From assembly GCF_003611695.1 (NCBI RefSeq), contig NZ_RAWE01000058.1:1-47126 (forward strand): DNA of 47,126 bases, written 5' to 3'. The notes beneath the pieces were generated by a model. It was given only the letters and a program-made list of their open reading frames with translations, made no database searches and was not told the DNA's origin. Made by a program: the position numbers and the translations under genes. The stretch comes from Corallococcus carmarthensis. Lineage in GTDB: Bacteria; Myxococcota; Myxococcia; Myxococcales; Myxococcaceae. This document shows, piece by piece, positions 40,075-47,126 of the stretch (position 1 is its first letter; the number at the start of each line of letters is the position of its first letter).

Positions 40075-41784
40075 ATGTTTGGGGGTCTCGTGCCTCTACT
40101 CTCCCCTGCCCAGCCCATCCCGGGCGGACCCTCCGTGGATCCGCTGCACGGGAGCTTCCGTTCCTCCATCCGCCGCGAGCACGCCAACGACGCGGCCCGC
40201 CGGGCGAGGGACCTGCTCACCGACGACGTGCTCGGCCGGCTGCTCACCACCCCGCGTGAGGCCACCGCCCAGGTGCCGCATGCGCGGGACGTGTTCGTCA
40301 ACCGCAACCTGCGCATGGACCACGTCGAACTCATCGGGTTCGACATGGACTACACGCTGGCCATCTACCACATGCGCCGGCTGGAGCAGCTGTCGTTCGA
40401 CATGACGATCGCGAAGCTGATCAGCGAGTACGGCTACCCGCCGTTCGTGGGCGGCCTGCTCTACGACCACCACTTCGTGATGCGCGGCCTCGCGGTGGAC
40501 CGCGTGAACGGCAACGTCCTGAAGATGGACCGCTTCGGTCACGTGGGGCGCGCGTACCACGGCCTGCGGCCGCTGAAGCGCGATGCGTGGAAGGAGCTGT
40601 ACCGCAACAAGCGCGTGCGGCTGCGCAACCCGCAGTTCGCGTGGAACGACACGCTCTTCGCGCTGCCGGAGACATGCCTCTACTCGGGCATCATCGAGTT
40701 GATGGAGTCGCTGGGGCACACCGTGAACTACGGCAAGCTCTACGACGACATCCGGGAAGCCATCGACACGGTGCACCGGGACAACTCGCTCAAGCGGGAG
40801 ATCCGCAAGGATCTGGCGCGCTACGTGTTCCTGGATCCGGAGCTGGGGCCGGCGTTGCACAAGCTGCGCTCGGGTGGAAAGCGGCTGTTCCTGCTGACGA
40901 ACTCCGCGTGGGACTACACGAACGCGGTGATGCGCTACCTGTTGGACGGGCAGCTGCCGGAGTACCCCAGCTGGCGGAACTACTTCGACTTCACGGTGAC
41001 GGCGGCGGGCAAGCCGGCCTTCTTCACGGAGAACCGGCCGTTCCTGGAGCTGGATTCGTCCACGGAGGCAGGCAAGGTGGTGGGCGAGGCGAAGTCACTG
41101 GAGCGCGGCACGGTGTACTCCGGCGGCAACCTGGCCCAGTTCGAGGAGTTCACCGGTTACCGCGGCGAGCACGTCCTCTACGTGGGCGACCACATCTACG
41201 GCGACATCCTGAAGTCGAAGAAGTCGTCGCTGTGGCGCACGTGCATGATCGTCCAGGAGATTGAAGACGAGATCACGTACACGGATCAGCGGCGCGAGGA
41301 GATCGTCACGCTGTCCGAGGTGGAACTGACGCGCGCGCGGCTGGACGACGAGGTGAACCACCGCAAGACGGTGTTGAACACCCTGGAGCGCAGGCTGGAG
41401 CGCGAGGAGCTTCCGGAGCCGGAGCGGCAGGAGGTGGAGGAGCTGCGCAAGAAGACGAAGGCGGAGCTGGAGAAGCTGCGCCGTTCGTTGAAGGAGACCA
41501 ACGGCATCGCGGACACGCTGGAGCGCGACGTCGAGGAGGGCTTCAATCCGTACTGGGGCCTGCTGTTCAAGGAAGGCAACGAGAACAGCCGCTTCGGCTA
41601 CCAGGTGGAGCAGTACGCGTGTCTCTACACGAGCCGCGTGTCGAACTTCCTGCACCACTCGCCGATGCAATACTACCGCTCCCCGCGAGACCTGATGGCG
41701 CACGAGCAGGCCGGCGCGCTGTCGAGCAAGCTGTCCCCGATGGGCAGTGAAGGCCCGCCGAAGGGGTCGTCGGAGAAGGAGTAG
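40075..41784 (+). CDS. HAD-IG family 5'-nucleotidase-like hydrolase
   Basis: This 569-residue cytoplasmic protein of the cytosolic purine 5'-nucleotidase (NT5C2-like) HAD superfamily has the nucleophile motif IGFDMDYTLAIYH, motif II LFLLTNSAWDYT, and the late acidic motif LYVGDHIYGDI. A long acidic/basic coiled coil (about 430-500) is typical of bacterial members. It should hydrolyse nucleoside monophosphates such as IMP or GMP. The ATG at 40075 is used. GTG at 40090 with GGGGG upstream is an alternative start. It is divergent from the zinc-ribbon gene (70 bases) and convergent with the methyltransferase gene, two bases away. Confidence 0.93.
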   Translation: MFGGLVPLLSPAQPIPGGPSVDPLHGSFRSSIRREHANDAARRARDLLTDDVLGRLLTTPREATAQVPHARDVFVNRNLRMDHVELIGFDMDYTLAIYHMRRLEQLSFDMTIAKLISEYGYPPFVGGLLYDHHFVMRGLAVDRVNGNVLKMDRFGHVGRAYHGLRPLKRDAWKELYRNKRVRLRNPQFAWNDTLFALPETCLYSGIIELMESLGHTVNYGKLYDDIREAIDTVHRDNSLKREIRKDLARYVFLDPELGPALHKLRSGGKRLFLLTNSAWDYTNAVMRYLLDGQLPEYPSWRNYFDFTVTAAGKPAFFTENRPFLELDSSTEAGKVVGEAKSLERGTVYSGGNLAQFEEFTGYRGEHVLYVGDHIYGDILKSKKSSLWRTCMIVQEIEDEITYTDQRREEIVTLSEVELTRARLDDEVNHRKTVLNTLERRLEREELPEPERQEVEELRKKTKAELEKLRRSLKETNGIADTLERDVEEGFNPYWGLLFKEGNENSRFGYQVEQYACLYTSRVSNFLHHSPMQYYRSPRDLMAHEQAGALSSKLSPMGSEGPPKGSSEKE

Positions 41785-41786
41785 TT

Positions 41787-42569
41787 TCAGGGCGTCGCGG
41801 GCAGCCGGCCCCAGATGACGTCGCTGAAGCGCGACGTGGGCGCCGGCTCGATGCCCACCTTGCGCAGGTCGTCGGTGTGGCGAGCGCCCTTCACGACGAC
41901 CCACCGTCGGGCGACGCGCCTCCCCTCCTCCACCGCTTCGGGCGTGAGGGGGGCGTGTTCCGCGAAGCGGCGTAGGACGTCGAAGGCGGGCTGGGCCTTC
42001 TTCGGCTTGGCGAACATCGGGTCGAAGAAGACGACGTCGAAGGACTTCGCGGGCAGCGTCTTCAGGTACGCGTGCGCGTCCGCGTGGACCACTTCGATGG
42101 CGCAAGAGTCCGCGCCCCGGTCGTAGCGCTGGAGCCCCTCCGCGGCGACGATGCACAGGGGCAGGCTCTTCTCCAGGCCGACGACACGGCCCGCCGGACC
42201 CACGGCGAGCGACGCCACCAACGCGTCCTGTGCCAGGCCCAGGGTGCAGTCGAGCACGGCATCGCCTGGGACGATCTCCGCGACCTTGAGGAACGCATCA
42301 TCGCGCTGCCCCTGCCGAAGGCGCATGCGCCGCAGGTGAGCCATGCCCGCGTGGAAGCCGAACGAACCCTGCGGTTCCCACAGCGTCACGCCATCGCCGC
42401 CCACGACGAGCAGCGCATCCACCTTGGTGCCCAGCCAGGGCGCGATGCCCTCACTGGAGCGGCGCGGAAGGAACGGCAGGTTCCACCGCTGCGCCACGGC
42501 CCGCGCCTCACGCACCGTGGCCACGTCCGTCTTCGTGCTGGTGGTGACGGCGAGGGGAAGAGGACTCAT
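41787..42569 (-). CDS. RsmJ-like SAM-dependent methyltransferase
   Basis: This 260-residue class I methyltransferase has the SAM motif VLDCTLGLAQDALVASLAVG and the catalytic-region motif VVFFDPMFAKPKKAQPAF, which match the RsmJ (DUF548) layout of DxTxGLxxD and DPM(F/Y)P. RsmJ makes m2G1516 in 16S rRNA. The N-terminal about 100 residues are longer than in RsmJ and include a distinctive GIAPWLGTKVDALLVVGGDGVTLW module, so the exact substrate is uncertain. It diverges from the DUSAM gene with only 20 bases between the annotated starts. Confidence 0.88.
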   Translation of the reverse strand: MSPLPLAVTTSTKTDVATVREARAVAQRWNLPFLPRRSSEGIAPWLGTKVDALLVVGGDGVTLWEPQGSFGFHAGMAHLRRMRLRQGQRDDAFLKVAEIVPGDAVLDCTLGLAQDALVASLAVGPAGRVVGLEKSLPLCIVAAEGLQRYDRGADSCAIEVVHADAHAYLKTLPAKSFDVVFFDPMFAKPKKAQPAFDVLRRFAEHAPLTPEAVEEGRRVARRWVVVKGARHTDDLRKVGIEPAPTSRFSDVIWGRLPATP

Positions 42570-42589
42570 CGAGGAACGTATAGCTGGGT

Positions 42590-43003
42590 ATGGTCTTGAC
42601 CGTGCAGCGAAGGAGCGGCACGGCAGCCATGGTCGAAGACCTCGAAGGCGACTGGCATCAACTCCGTGTGCTCGACACGCACGCTCAGCAAGAAGGCACT
42701 GTCATCCTGGATGACGCCCTGCGCACACTCCTGCGACGGGCCGGCCCTTCCGTGGCCATCCCCCCTGCGGAAGTAGAGGCCGGCCTGCGCACCCCGGAGG
42801 CCGCGACCGCCCTCCTCCACCAGATGCGTCAGCGCGTCACGGAGGGTTCCCGGCGCATGAGCGACGCCCTCCACCGCATGTACCGCCTTCGCGACCAGGG
42901 CGATCTGGACGGCGCGCGCCAACAGATGCGGGACCTGCTCTCCGTGGAGGTCGTGCCGTACTACCGCGAGCTCGCGCAGGGGCAGCTCGCGGACCTGGAC
43001 TGA
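42590..43003 (+). CDS. DUSAM domain protein
   Basis: The 137-residue protein matches the myxobacterial DUSAM (TIGR02267/DUF2379-type) pattern: DWHQLRVLD near the start, RTLLRRAG, a middle EVEAGLRTPEAATALLHQMRQRV segment, then MSDALHRMYRLRDQGDLDGARQQMRDLLSVEVVPYYRE. This family is known as a paralogous family in Myxococcus-type genomes, and its function is unknown. The first ATG (42590) has a weak ribosome site. ATG at 42629 (MVEDLEGDW) fits family starts better, with GGAG upstream at long spacing. Its end is six bases from the convergent cyclase gene. Confidence 0.9.
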   Translation: MVLTVQRRSGTAAMVEDLEGDWHQLRVLDTHAQQEGTVILDDALRTLLRRAGPSVAIPPAEVEAGLRTPEAATALLHQMRQRVTEGSRRMSDALHRMYRLRDQGDLDGARQQMRDLLSVEVVPYYRELAQGQLADLD

Positions 43004-43009
43004 ACCGCC

Positions 43010-45172
43010 CTACTCCGCGACCGCCTGGAGCTTCCGGCCACCCTGCATCTGCGCCACCGTCACGGACTGGTTCCGGCCGTTGCGCTTCGAGTGGTACAGG
43101 CACTGGTCCGCCAGGTCGATCATCTGCTGCTTCTCCATGGCGTTGTCCGGGAACGTCGCGATGCCCAGCGACATCGTGATGCGCAGCGGGCCCATCTCCG
43201 TCTGGAACACCTCCGCCATCACCGCCTCGCGGATGCGCTCCGCGATGATCTTCGCGCCCTGCACGTCCGTCTCCGGCATCACCATCACGAACTCCTCGCC
43301 GCCGTAGCGCGCGACGACGTCCGTGTCCCGCGCCATCGTCTTGATGATGCGCGCCACGCCCTTGAGCACCTGGTCGCCCGTCGGGTGCCCGTACGTGTCG
43401 TTCACGTTCTTGAAGTGGTCCACGTCCGTCAACATGATGGAGCACTTGCGGTTGTACCGCCGCGCCTGCGCCAGGATGTCGTCCGCGCGCGACTGGAACG
43501 TGCGGTGGTTGAGCAGCCCCGTGAGGCCGTCCGTCGTCGCCATCCGCTCCATCTGCTCGTAGAGCTGCGCGCGCAACACCGCCTGCGCCGCCTGGATGGC
43601 GATGACTTCGATCATCCGCAGCACGTCCTGCTCGAACGCCGTCTTCTTGCGCGACCCCGCCACCAGCGTGCCCAGGATGCGGTCCCCCGCCACCAGCGGG
43701 AAGATCTTCAGCGCGCCCAGGCCGCGCACCTGCGTCTCTTCATCGAAGATGACCTGGCGGTCCATCGCCTTGATGTCCCGCCCCGGCAACGGCGCCCCGT
43801 AGCGCACGACGTTCGCCACCAGGCCGTTGTTGTCCTGGAACGTGCGCCCCTCCAGCGCCTTGCCCTGCGCCGTGACGCCCGTCATCCGCATCACGCGGTG
43901 CACCCGCTTGCCCTCCTGCTCCGACACCAACGTCACCGCGCAGAAGTCCAGCCCCGCCAGCTGCCGCGTCGCCTCCAGCACCGCCACGAACACCTGGTCC
44001 GGGCTGCCCGCGCGGTTCAGCTCCTCGATGGCCCGGAAGAACCGGTCCTTCTCGTCGCGCGTCTTGCGGATGTAGCTCATCACCCGCTCCACCTCGATGG
44101 AGCGCAGCACCTCTCCGGCGATGGTGGTCAGCATCTTCTCGTCCTGGTCGGTGAACGGCTCGTTCTTGAGCTTGTCCGCCACCAGCACGCCGCGCACCAG
44201 CCCGCTGCCCTCCAGGATGGGCACCGCAAGCAGCGCCTGCACCGTGGGACCGCCGCCCTCGTAGTACGTGACGCCCTTCAGCCCCTGCGGCGAGTTCATC
44301 CGCACCGGCGCGCGGCGCTTCAGCACTCCGCCGATGATGCCCTCGCCCGCGTTGAACTTCTCGCGCTGCACCCGCTCCGACGCCGAACGGCAGTCGTACA
44401 GCTTCAGGCTCCGGTCGTCCGACGTGAGCAGGAACGCCGCGCAGGTGTCCGTGCGCAGGCCCGTCTCCGCGATCTCCAGCGCCGCGTGCACCGCGCCTTC
44501 AATCTCCTTCACCGACGCGACGAGCCACTTCTCGTCGGAGTTCATCCCGCTGAAGCTGTCCTGCGTCCCGGAGGACACCAGCCGGAAGGTGCGCGCGCGC
44601 TCCTCCACCTCGCGGATGCGCTTCTGCACCGCGTCCGACTCCGCCCGCTTCGCCACCGCCATCCGCGCGGACAGCACCAGGTGGTACAGCCCCGCGAACA
44701 GCGCCAGGAACAGCGTGTGCGTCAGGAACCCGGTGACGTTCACCACCTGCCCGCCCAGCGTCACCAGCCCGTCGTACACCAGCGCCACGCCCAGCAGCGT
44801 CATGCCCGCATTGCGCGGCAGGAACGCCACCAGGAACGCCATCAGCAGGTAGACGATGGGGAACAGCTCCCCGCCGCCAATGGCCACCACGATGAAGGCC
44901 GCGGAGATGAGCCCGCCGCCCAACTCCAGGTCGTCGCGCAGGTCGATGATCGCGCCCACCGACGAGCGCATCGCCCGGCGCCACGCAGCCATGCCAATGC
45001 CGACGAGCAGCCCCACCACCAGCGCCGCTTCCGTCCACCCCAGCGTGTGCAGGCCCCGGAAGCCCCCCCGCGCCAGGTGCACGAAGGTGGCCAGCGCCAC
45101 CGCCGCGGGGATGGCGCGGAAGAACGCGCGCACGAGCTTCGCGGGAGAGGGCACCACGGACAGCGAGGTCAT
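43010..45172 (-). CDS. Membrane GAF-GAF-GGDEF diguanylate cyclase
   Basis: The 720-residue protein has an N-terminal membrane domain of about six helices (15-195), a short coiled coil, two GAF domains (about 240-370 and 395-545) and a C-terminal GGDEF domain with GGEEF preceded five residues earlier by RDTD, the inhibitory RxxD site. TTDGLTGLLNHRTF and DVDHFKNVNDTYGHPTGD are standard catalytic elements, so active c-di-GMP synthesis with feedback inhibition is expected. The architecture resembles the Myxococcus cytokinesis cyclase DmxA as I recall it. The ATG overlaps the stop of the FtsB-like gene (ATGA), which fits a division link. Identity with DmxA is inference. Confidence 0.94.
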   Translation of the reverse strand: MTSLSVVPSPAKLVRAFFRAIPAAVALATFVHLARGGFRGLHTLGWTEAALVVGLLVGIGMAAWRRAMRSSVGAIIDLRDDLELGGGLISAAFIVVAIGGGELFPIVYLLMAFLVAFLPRNAGMTLLGVALVYDGLVTLGGQVVNVTGFLTHTLFLALFAGLYHLVLSARMAVAKRAESDAVQKRIREVEERARTFRLVSSGTQDSFSGMNSDEKWLVASVKEIEGAVHAALEIAETGLRTDTCAAFLLTSDDRSLKLYDCRSASERVQREKFNAGEGIIGGVLKRRAPVRMNSPQGLKGVTYYEGGGPTVQALLAVPILEGSGLVRGVLVADKLKNEPFTDQDEKMLTTIAGEVLRSIEVERVMSYIRKTRDEKDRFFRAIEELNRAGSPDQVFVAVLEATRQLAGLDFCAVTLVSEQEGKRVHRVMRMTGVTAQGKALEGRTFQDNNGLVANVVRYGAPLPGRDIKAMDRQVIFDEETQVRGLGALKIFPLVAGDRILGTLVAGSRKKTAFEQDVLRMIEVIAIQAAQAVLRAQLYEQMERMATTDGLTGLLNHRTFQSRADDILAQARRYNRKCSIMLTDVDHFKNVNDTYGHPTGDQVLKGVARIIKTMARDTDVVARYGGEEFVMVMPETDVQGAKIIAERIREAVMAEVFQTEMGPLRITMSLGIATFPDNAMEKQQMIDLADQCLYHSKRNGRNQSVTVAQMQGGRKLQAVAE

Positions 45173-45450
45173 GGCGACTCCAGGTGGAAGACGATTTCGC
45201 CCGGCTTCACGTAGCCGAGCTCCTCACGGACCGACTGCTCCAGCGTCGCCGGGTCCTTGCGCAGCGCCGCGATCTCCTTGCGAAGCGCGTCGTTCTGCGC
45301 GGCCAGCGCGCGGTTGCGCTCGTCGAGCACCTCCACGTCCTGCCGCAGGCGCAGGTAACGACGGAAGCCCTTGGCGTCCGCCACCGAAGCGAGGCTCAGG
45401 GCCACCGCCACCACCGCCGCCACCATCAGGAGCTTTCGCCGGGACGTCAT
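45169..45450 (-). CDS. FtsB/DivIC-like septum formation initiator
   Basis: The 93-residue bitopic protein has a short basic N-terminus, one membrane helix (LMVAAVVAVALSLASVA), then a heptad coiled coil (LRQDVEVLDERNRALAAQNDALRKEIAALRKDP) and the conserved end EQSVREELGYVKPGEIVFHL. That is the DivIC/FtsB signature, which joins the FtsQLB complex and regulates septal peptidoglycan synthesis. ATG 45450 is chosen; the longer frame to 45600 is not protein-like. It overlaps the cyclase gene by four bases and lies 83 bases downstream of the TlpA-like gene's stop. Confidence 0.92.
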   Translation of the reverse strand: MTSRRKLLMVAAVVAVALSLASVADAKGFRRYLRLRQDVEVLDERNRALAAQNDALRKEIAALRKDPATLEQSVREELGYVKPGEIVFHLESP

Positions 45451-45533
45451 GAGCGCCGGCGAAGGTACCAGCGGCCCCCCTGCCCGCAAGAATTCCGCTC
45501 CAGCCCTGTAGCACTCCGGGCCGGGGCCGGAAC

Positions 45534-46058
45534 TCAGTCCGCCTTCAGCAGCTTTTCGATGGCCTTCGCCACGTCGGACTGGCCCTCGATGCCCTGCCAC
45601 GCGGCCACCGCGCGGCCGTGCTTGTCCAGCAGCACCGTGCTGGGCAGCGCCCGGATGCGGCCGAAGGCGCTCTCACCGGCGCGCATCCGCTCGTCCGACA
45701 GCAGCACCGGGTAGGGAAAGGCGTAGTGGTCCGCGAACGGCCCCAGCACCCGCCCCTCGTCGATGTCCATCCCCACCGCGACCACCTGGAAGCCCTGGGG
45801 ACCGTACGTCTCCTGGAGGTGCTTCAGCGTGGGCAGGTCCGCCAGGCACGGGAAGCACCAGGTGGCCATGAAGGACACCAGCACCACCTTGCCCGGCAGC
45901 TGGCGCGGGTCGTAGCGCGTGGGCCCCACCGACGGCAGCCACAGCGCCCGGTAGAACGCGGGCCCGGCGTCCACCGGGCCATTGCGGTGACAGCCGGAGA
46001 GGGCCAGCACGCCCAGCGCCACCGCGCACGCCAGCGCGCGTCGTCGCACCGGGCTCAC
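45534..46058 (-). CDS. TlpA-like thioredoxin-fold lipoprotein
   Basis: The 174-residue protein starts at GTG 46058, chosen because GGAGG lies nine bases upstream. It gives MSPVRRRALACAVALGVLALSGC, a lipoprotein signal with lipobox LSGC. The mature part is a TlpA/ResA-type thioredoxin fold: GKVVLVSFMATWCFPCLADLPTLKHL with the redox pair WCFPC, VVAVGMDID, and the cis-Pro strand LPSTVLLDKHGR. It should reduce disulfides outside the cytoplasm, for example in cytochrome maturation, though the partner is unknown. A longer frame overlapping the Fur gene is rejected. It starts four bases after the Fur stop. Confidence 0.93.
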   Translation of the reverse strand: MSPVRRRALACAVALGVLALSGCHRNGPVDAGPAFYRALWLPSVGPTRYDPRQLPGKVVLVSFMATWCFPCLADLPTLKHLQETYGPQGFQVVAVGMDIDEGRVLGPFADHYAFPYPVLLSDERMRAGESAFGRIRALPSTVLLDKHGRAVAAWQGIEGQSDVAKAIEKLLKAD

Positions 46059-46062
46059 GCGC

Positions 46063-46551
46063 TCAGGCCTCCGACTCCGGAGGGCCACCGCGGAGCTGAC
46101 ACTCACGGCATAGGCCGTACAGCTCCATCTTGTGCGACGTCACCGTGAAGCCGTGCTTGCGAGCCACCGCGTCCTGGAGCGTCTCGATGCGGTCGTTCTC
46201 GAACTCCACGATGGTGCCGCAGCTCGTGCAGATGAGGTGGTCGTGGTGCTCGCGCCCCGCCGCCGCCTCGTAGCGCGTCTGCCCGTCGCCGAAGTTGCGC
46301 GCGTGCGCGAGGCCGCACTCGTTGAGCAGCTTCATGGTCCGGTACACGGTGGCCACGGACACCTTGGTGTCCTGTTCGCGCACCTTGTTCCACAGCTCCT
46401 CCACGGACAGGTGGCCGCCCACCTCGAAGAACGTGTCGATGATGAGGCTGCGCTGGCGAGTGCTCTTCAGGCCGTGCTGGGCCATGTAGCGCGCCAGCAC
46501 CTCGTCCTTGTCCTTCTCAGAATGGGAGTGGCTGTGGTGATGGGTCGTCAT
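46063..46551 (-). CDS. Fur-family metalloregulator with His-rich N-terminus
   Basis: The 162-residue protein starts MTTHHHSHSHSEKDKDE, a histidine cluster absent from most Fur proteins, then GLKSTRQRSLIIDTFF (winged helix), VSVATVYRTMKLLNECGLA (recognition helix region), EHHDHLICTSCGTIVEFEN with CxxC, and a second CREC near the end. The HDH region plus the two CxxC pairs fit Fur/PerR-type regulators with a structural zinc site. Whether it senses Fe, Zn or peroxide cannot be told. ATG 46551 is used; GTG 46569 is possible. The TlpA-like gene follows after four bases and may be co-regulated. Confidence 0.94.
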   Translation of the reverse strand: MTTHHHSHSHSEKDKDEVLARYMAQHGLKSTRQRSLIIDTFFEVGGHLSVEELWNKVREQDTKVSVATVYRTMKLLNECGLAHARNFGDGQTRYEAAAGREHHDHLICTSCGTIVEFENDRIETLQDAVARKHGFTVTSHKMELYGLCRECQLRGGPPESEA

Positions 46552-46711
46552 CTGCAATCTCTGGAGCACCCCATGTGTTGAGGTGGGAATGCCTGCTCCC
46601 GCAAGCCAATTTCAGCAACCGGCCTCAGCAAGCGCCCATTTCCCTGCTGACTAGCACGGACTTCGCCTTGCGCCGCGCCTGGGCTGTTTACATTGAGGCC
46701 GGACTGGCTCA

Positions 46712-46740
46712 TTGACACCTGTCTGGCCGCGAAGATAGAG
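46712..46740 (+). promoter_or_regulatory. Possible sigma-70-type promoter of the 46786 gene
   Basis: A consensus -35 TTGACA (46712-46717) is followed, at 16-17 bases, by gATAGAg (46734-46740) as a weak -10. It points at the ATG at 46786 and lies in the 234-base divergent region between the Fur gene and that gene. No second good promoter and no clear Fur box were seen there by eye. Confidence 0.4.
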
Positions 46741-46785
46741 GCATCCGCCCTCGTAAACGAGCAATTTTCCGAACCTTTCCTTTCC

Positions 46786-47126
46786 ATGATCAGTCCCTGG
46801 CAGAGAAGACGGCAGCCCGATGATGTACCCACCCCGGTGGCGGTGGCGGTGTCGGACTTCTGCCGACGCGCGAAGGCTCCGGCCCCCGCACAGCAGGTCC
46901 GCGAGGCGCTCGCGCTCCTCACCGAGGAGGAGGACTTCCGGGTCCGCGCCCTCACGGACGGTGAACCGGAGGCGTCCCCCCTGGGGCCCTTCGCGGTGGT
47001 GGACATCCTGCGCGGCGTGACGCCGTCGCTCGCAGCCCAGCGCCAGGAGTGCGGCTTCTACGACGTGGTCCAGGAGCTGGCCCTGGTGCGCGAGGAGAAG
47101 ACGCCGCCCCCCGCGCCCGCCTCCAC
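46786..47126 (+). CDS. Unknown protein, 3' part beyond the window
   Basis: The frame from ATG 46786 is open to the right edge (113 codons). It has no signal peptide. After a basic start (MISPWQRRRQPDD) come FCRRAKAPAPAQQVREALALLTEEEDFRVRALTD, GPFAVVDILRGV and FYDVVQELALVREEK, then a Pro/Ala-rich stretch at the edge. It resembles a small helical regulatory or adaptor domain, but I do not recognise a family. It diverges from the Fur-like regulator, and a TTGACA-type promoter lies upstream. Confidence 0.7.
   Translation, partial: MISPWQRRRQPDDVPTPVAVAVSDFCRRAKAPAPAQQVREALALLTEEEDFRVRALTDGEPEASPLGPFAVVDILRGVTPSLAAQRQECGFYDVVQELALVREEKTPPPAPAS

Overview
The window reads as chromosomal DNA of a myxobacterium, most likely of the Myxococcus/Corallococcus group. 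The DNA is very GC-rich with strong G/C third-position bias, genes are tightly packed, lipoproteins and two-component or c-di-GMP proteins are abundant, and there is a DUSAM-domain protein, a family I know only from myxobacteria. About 45 protein genes (two cut by the window edges), one pseudogene and two tRNA genes can be supported. No rRNA, CRISPR array, insertion sequence or prophage is visible.

Layout. 1-9.2 kb: start of a secreted Pro/Gly-rich protein (minus, runs off the left edge), class I fructose-bisphosphate aldolase, a 1274-residue hybrid histidine kinase with two kinase cores, tRNA-Ala(GGC), a coiled-coil protein, an RsmB-like rRNA methyltransferase, a receiver-cupin regulator, tRNA-Leu(CAA) and a membrane-anchored helical-repeat protein. 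9.2-14.3 kb: a 562-base gap, a response-regulator diguanylate cyclase followed by an unusual FAD-oxidoreductase/receiver fusion, an unknown 292-residue protein with a hairpin leader, and a broken PQQ-type sugar dehydrogenase. 14.3-16.0 kb: HdeD-like membrane protein and miaA.

16.0-21.5 kb (minus strand) is the most interesting part: a tightly coupled operon in the order S26-like Ser-His peptidase, PqqD-like RRE protein, lipoprotein, 1008-residue secreted beta-sandwich/propeller protein, a 53-codon ORF, and an HPr-kinase-like protein. The small ORF overlaps the kinase start by four bases and carries a YxxPxI motif ahead of a Cys-containing tail. I read it as a candidate precursor peptide of an undescribed RiPP-like (kinase-modified) system that lacks any recognisable cyclase, radical SAM enzyme or transporter nearby.

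21.6-30.1 kb (minus): hisS and psd (overlapping), a lipoprotein, a metallophosphoesterase and PilZ pair, a PfkB kinase, then an Mla-type lipid transport set (MCE protein with a barrel-like C-terminus, ATPase, permease). 30.3-33.2 kb (plus): a zinc-ribbon/Tudor-like protein, a secreted barrel-like protein and a lipoprotein.

33.2-40.0 kb (minus): a six-gene operon of zinc-ribbon protein, membrane pseudokinase, NarL-type response regulator, active M16 peptidase, inactive M16 partner with a histone-H1-like tail, and a RluA pseudouridine synthase. 40.1-47.1 kb: HAD-type 5'-nucleotidase, RsmJ-like methyltransferase, DUSAM protein, a membrane GAF-GGDEF cyclase overlapping an FtsB-like division gene, a TlpA-like lipoprotein, a Fur-family regulator with a His-rich N-terminus, and the start of an unknown gene. 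c-di-GMP recurs through the window (two cyclases, one PilZ effector).
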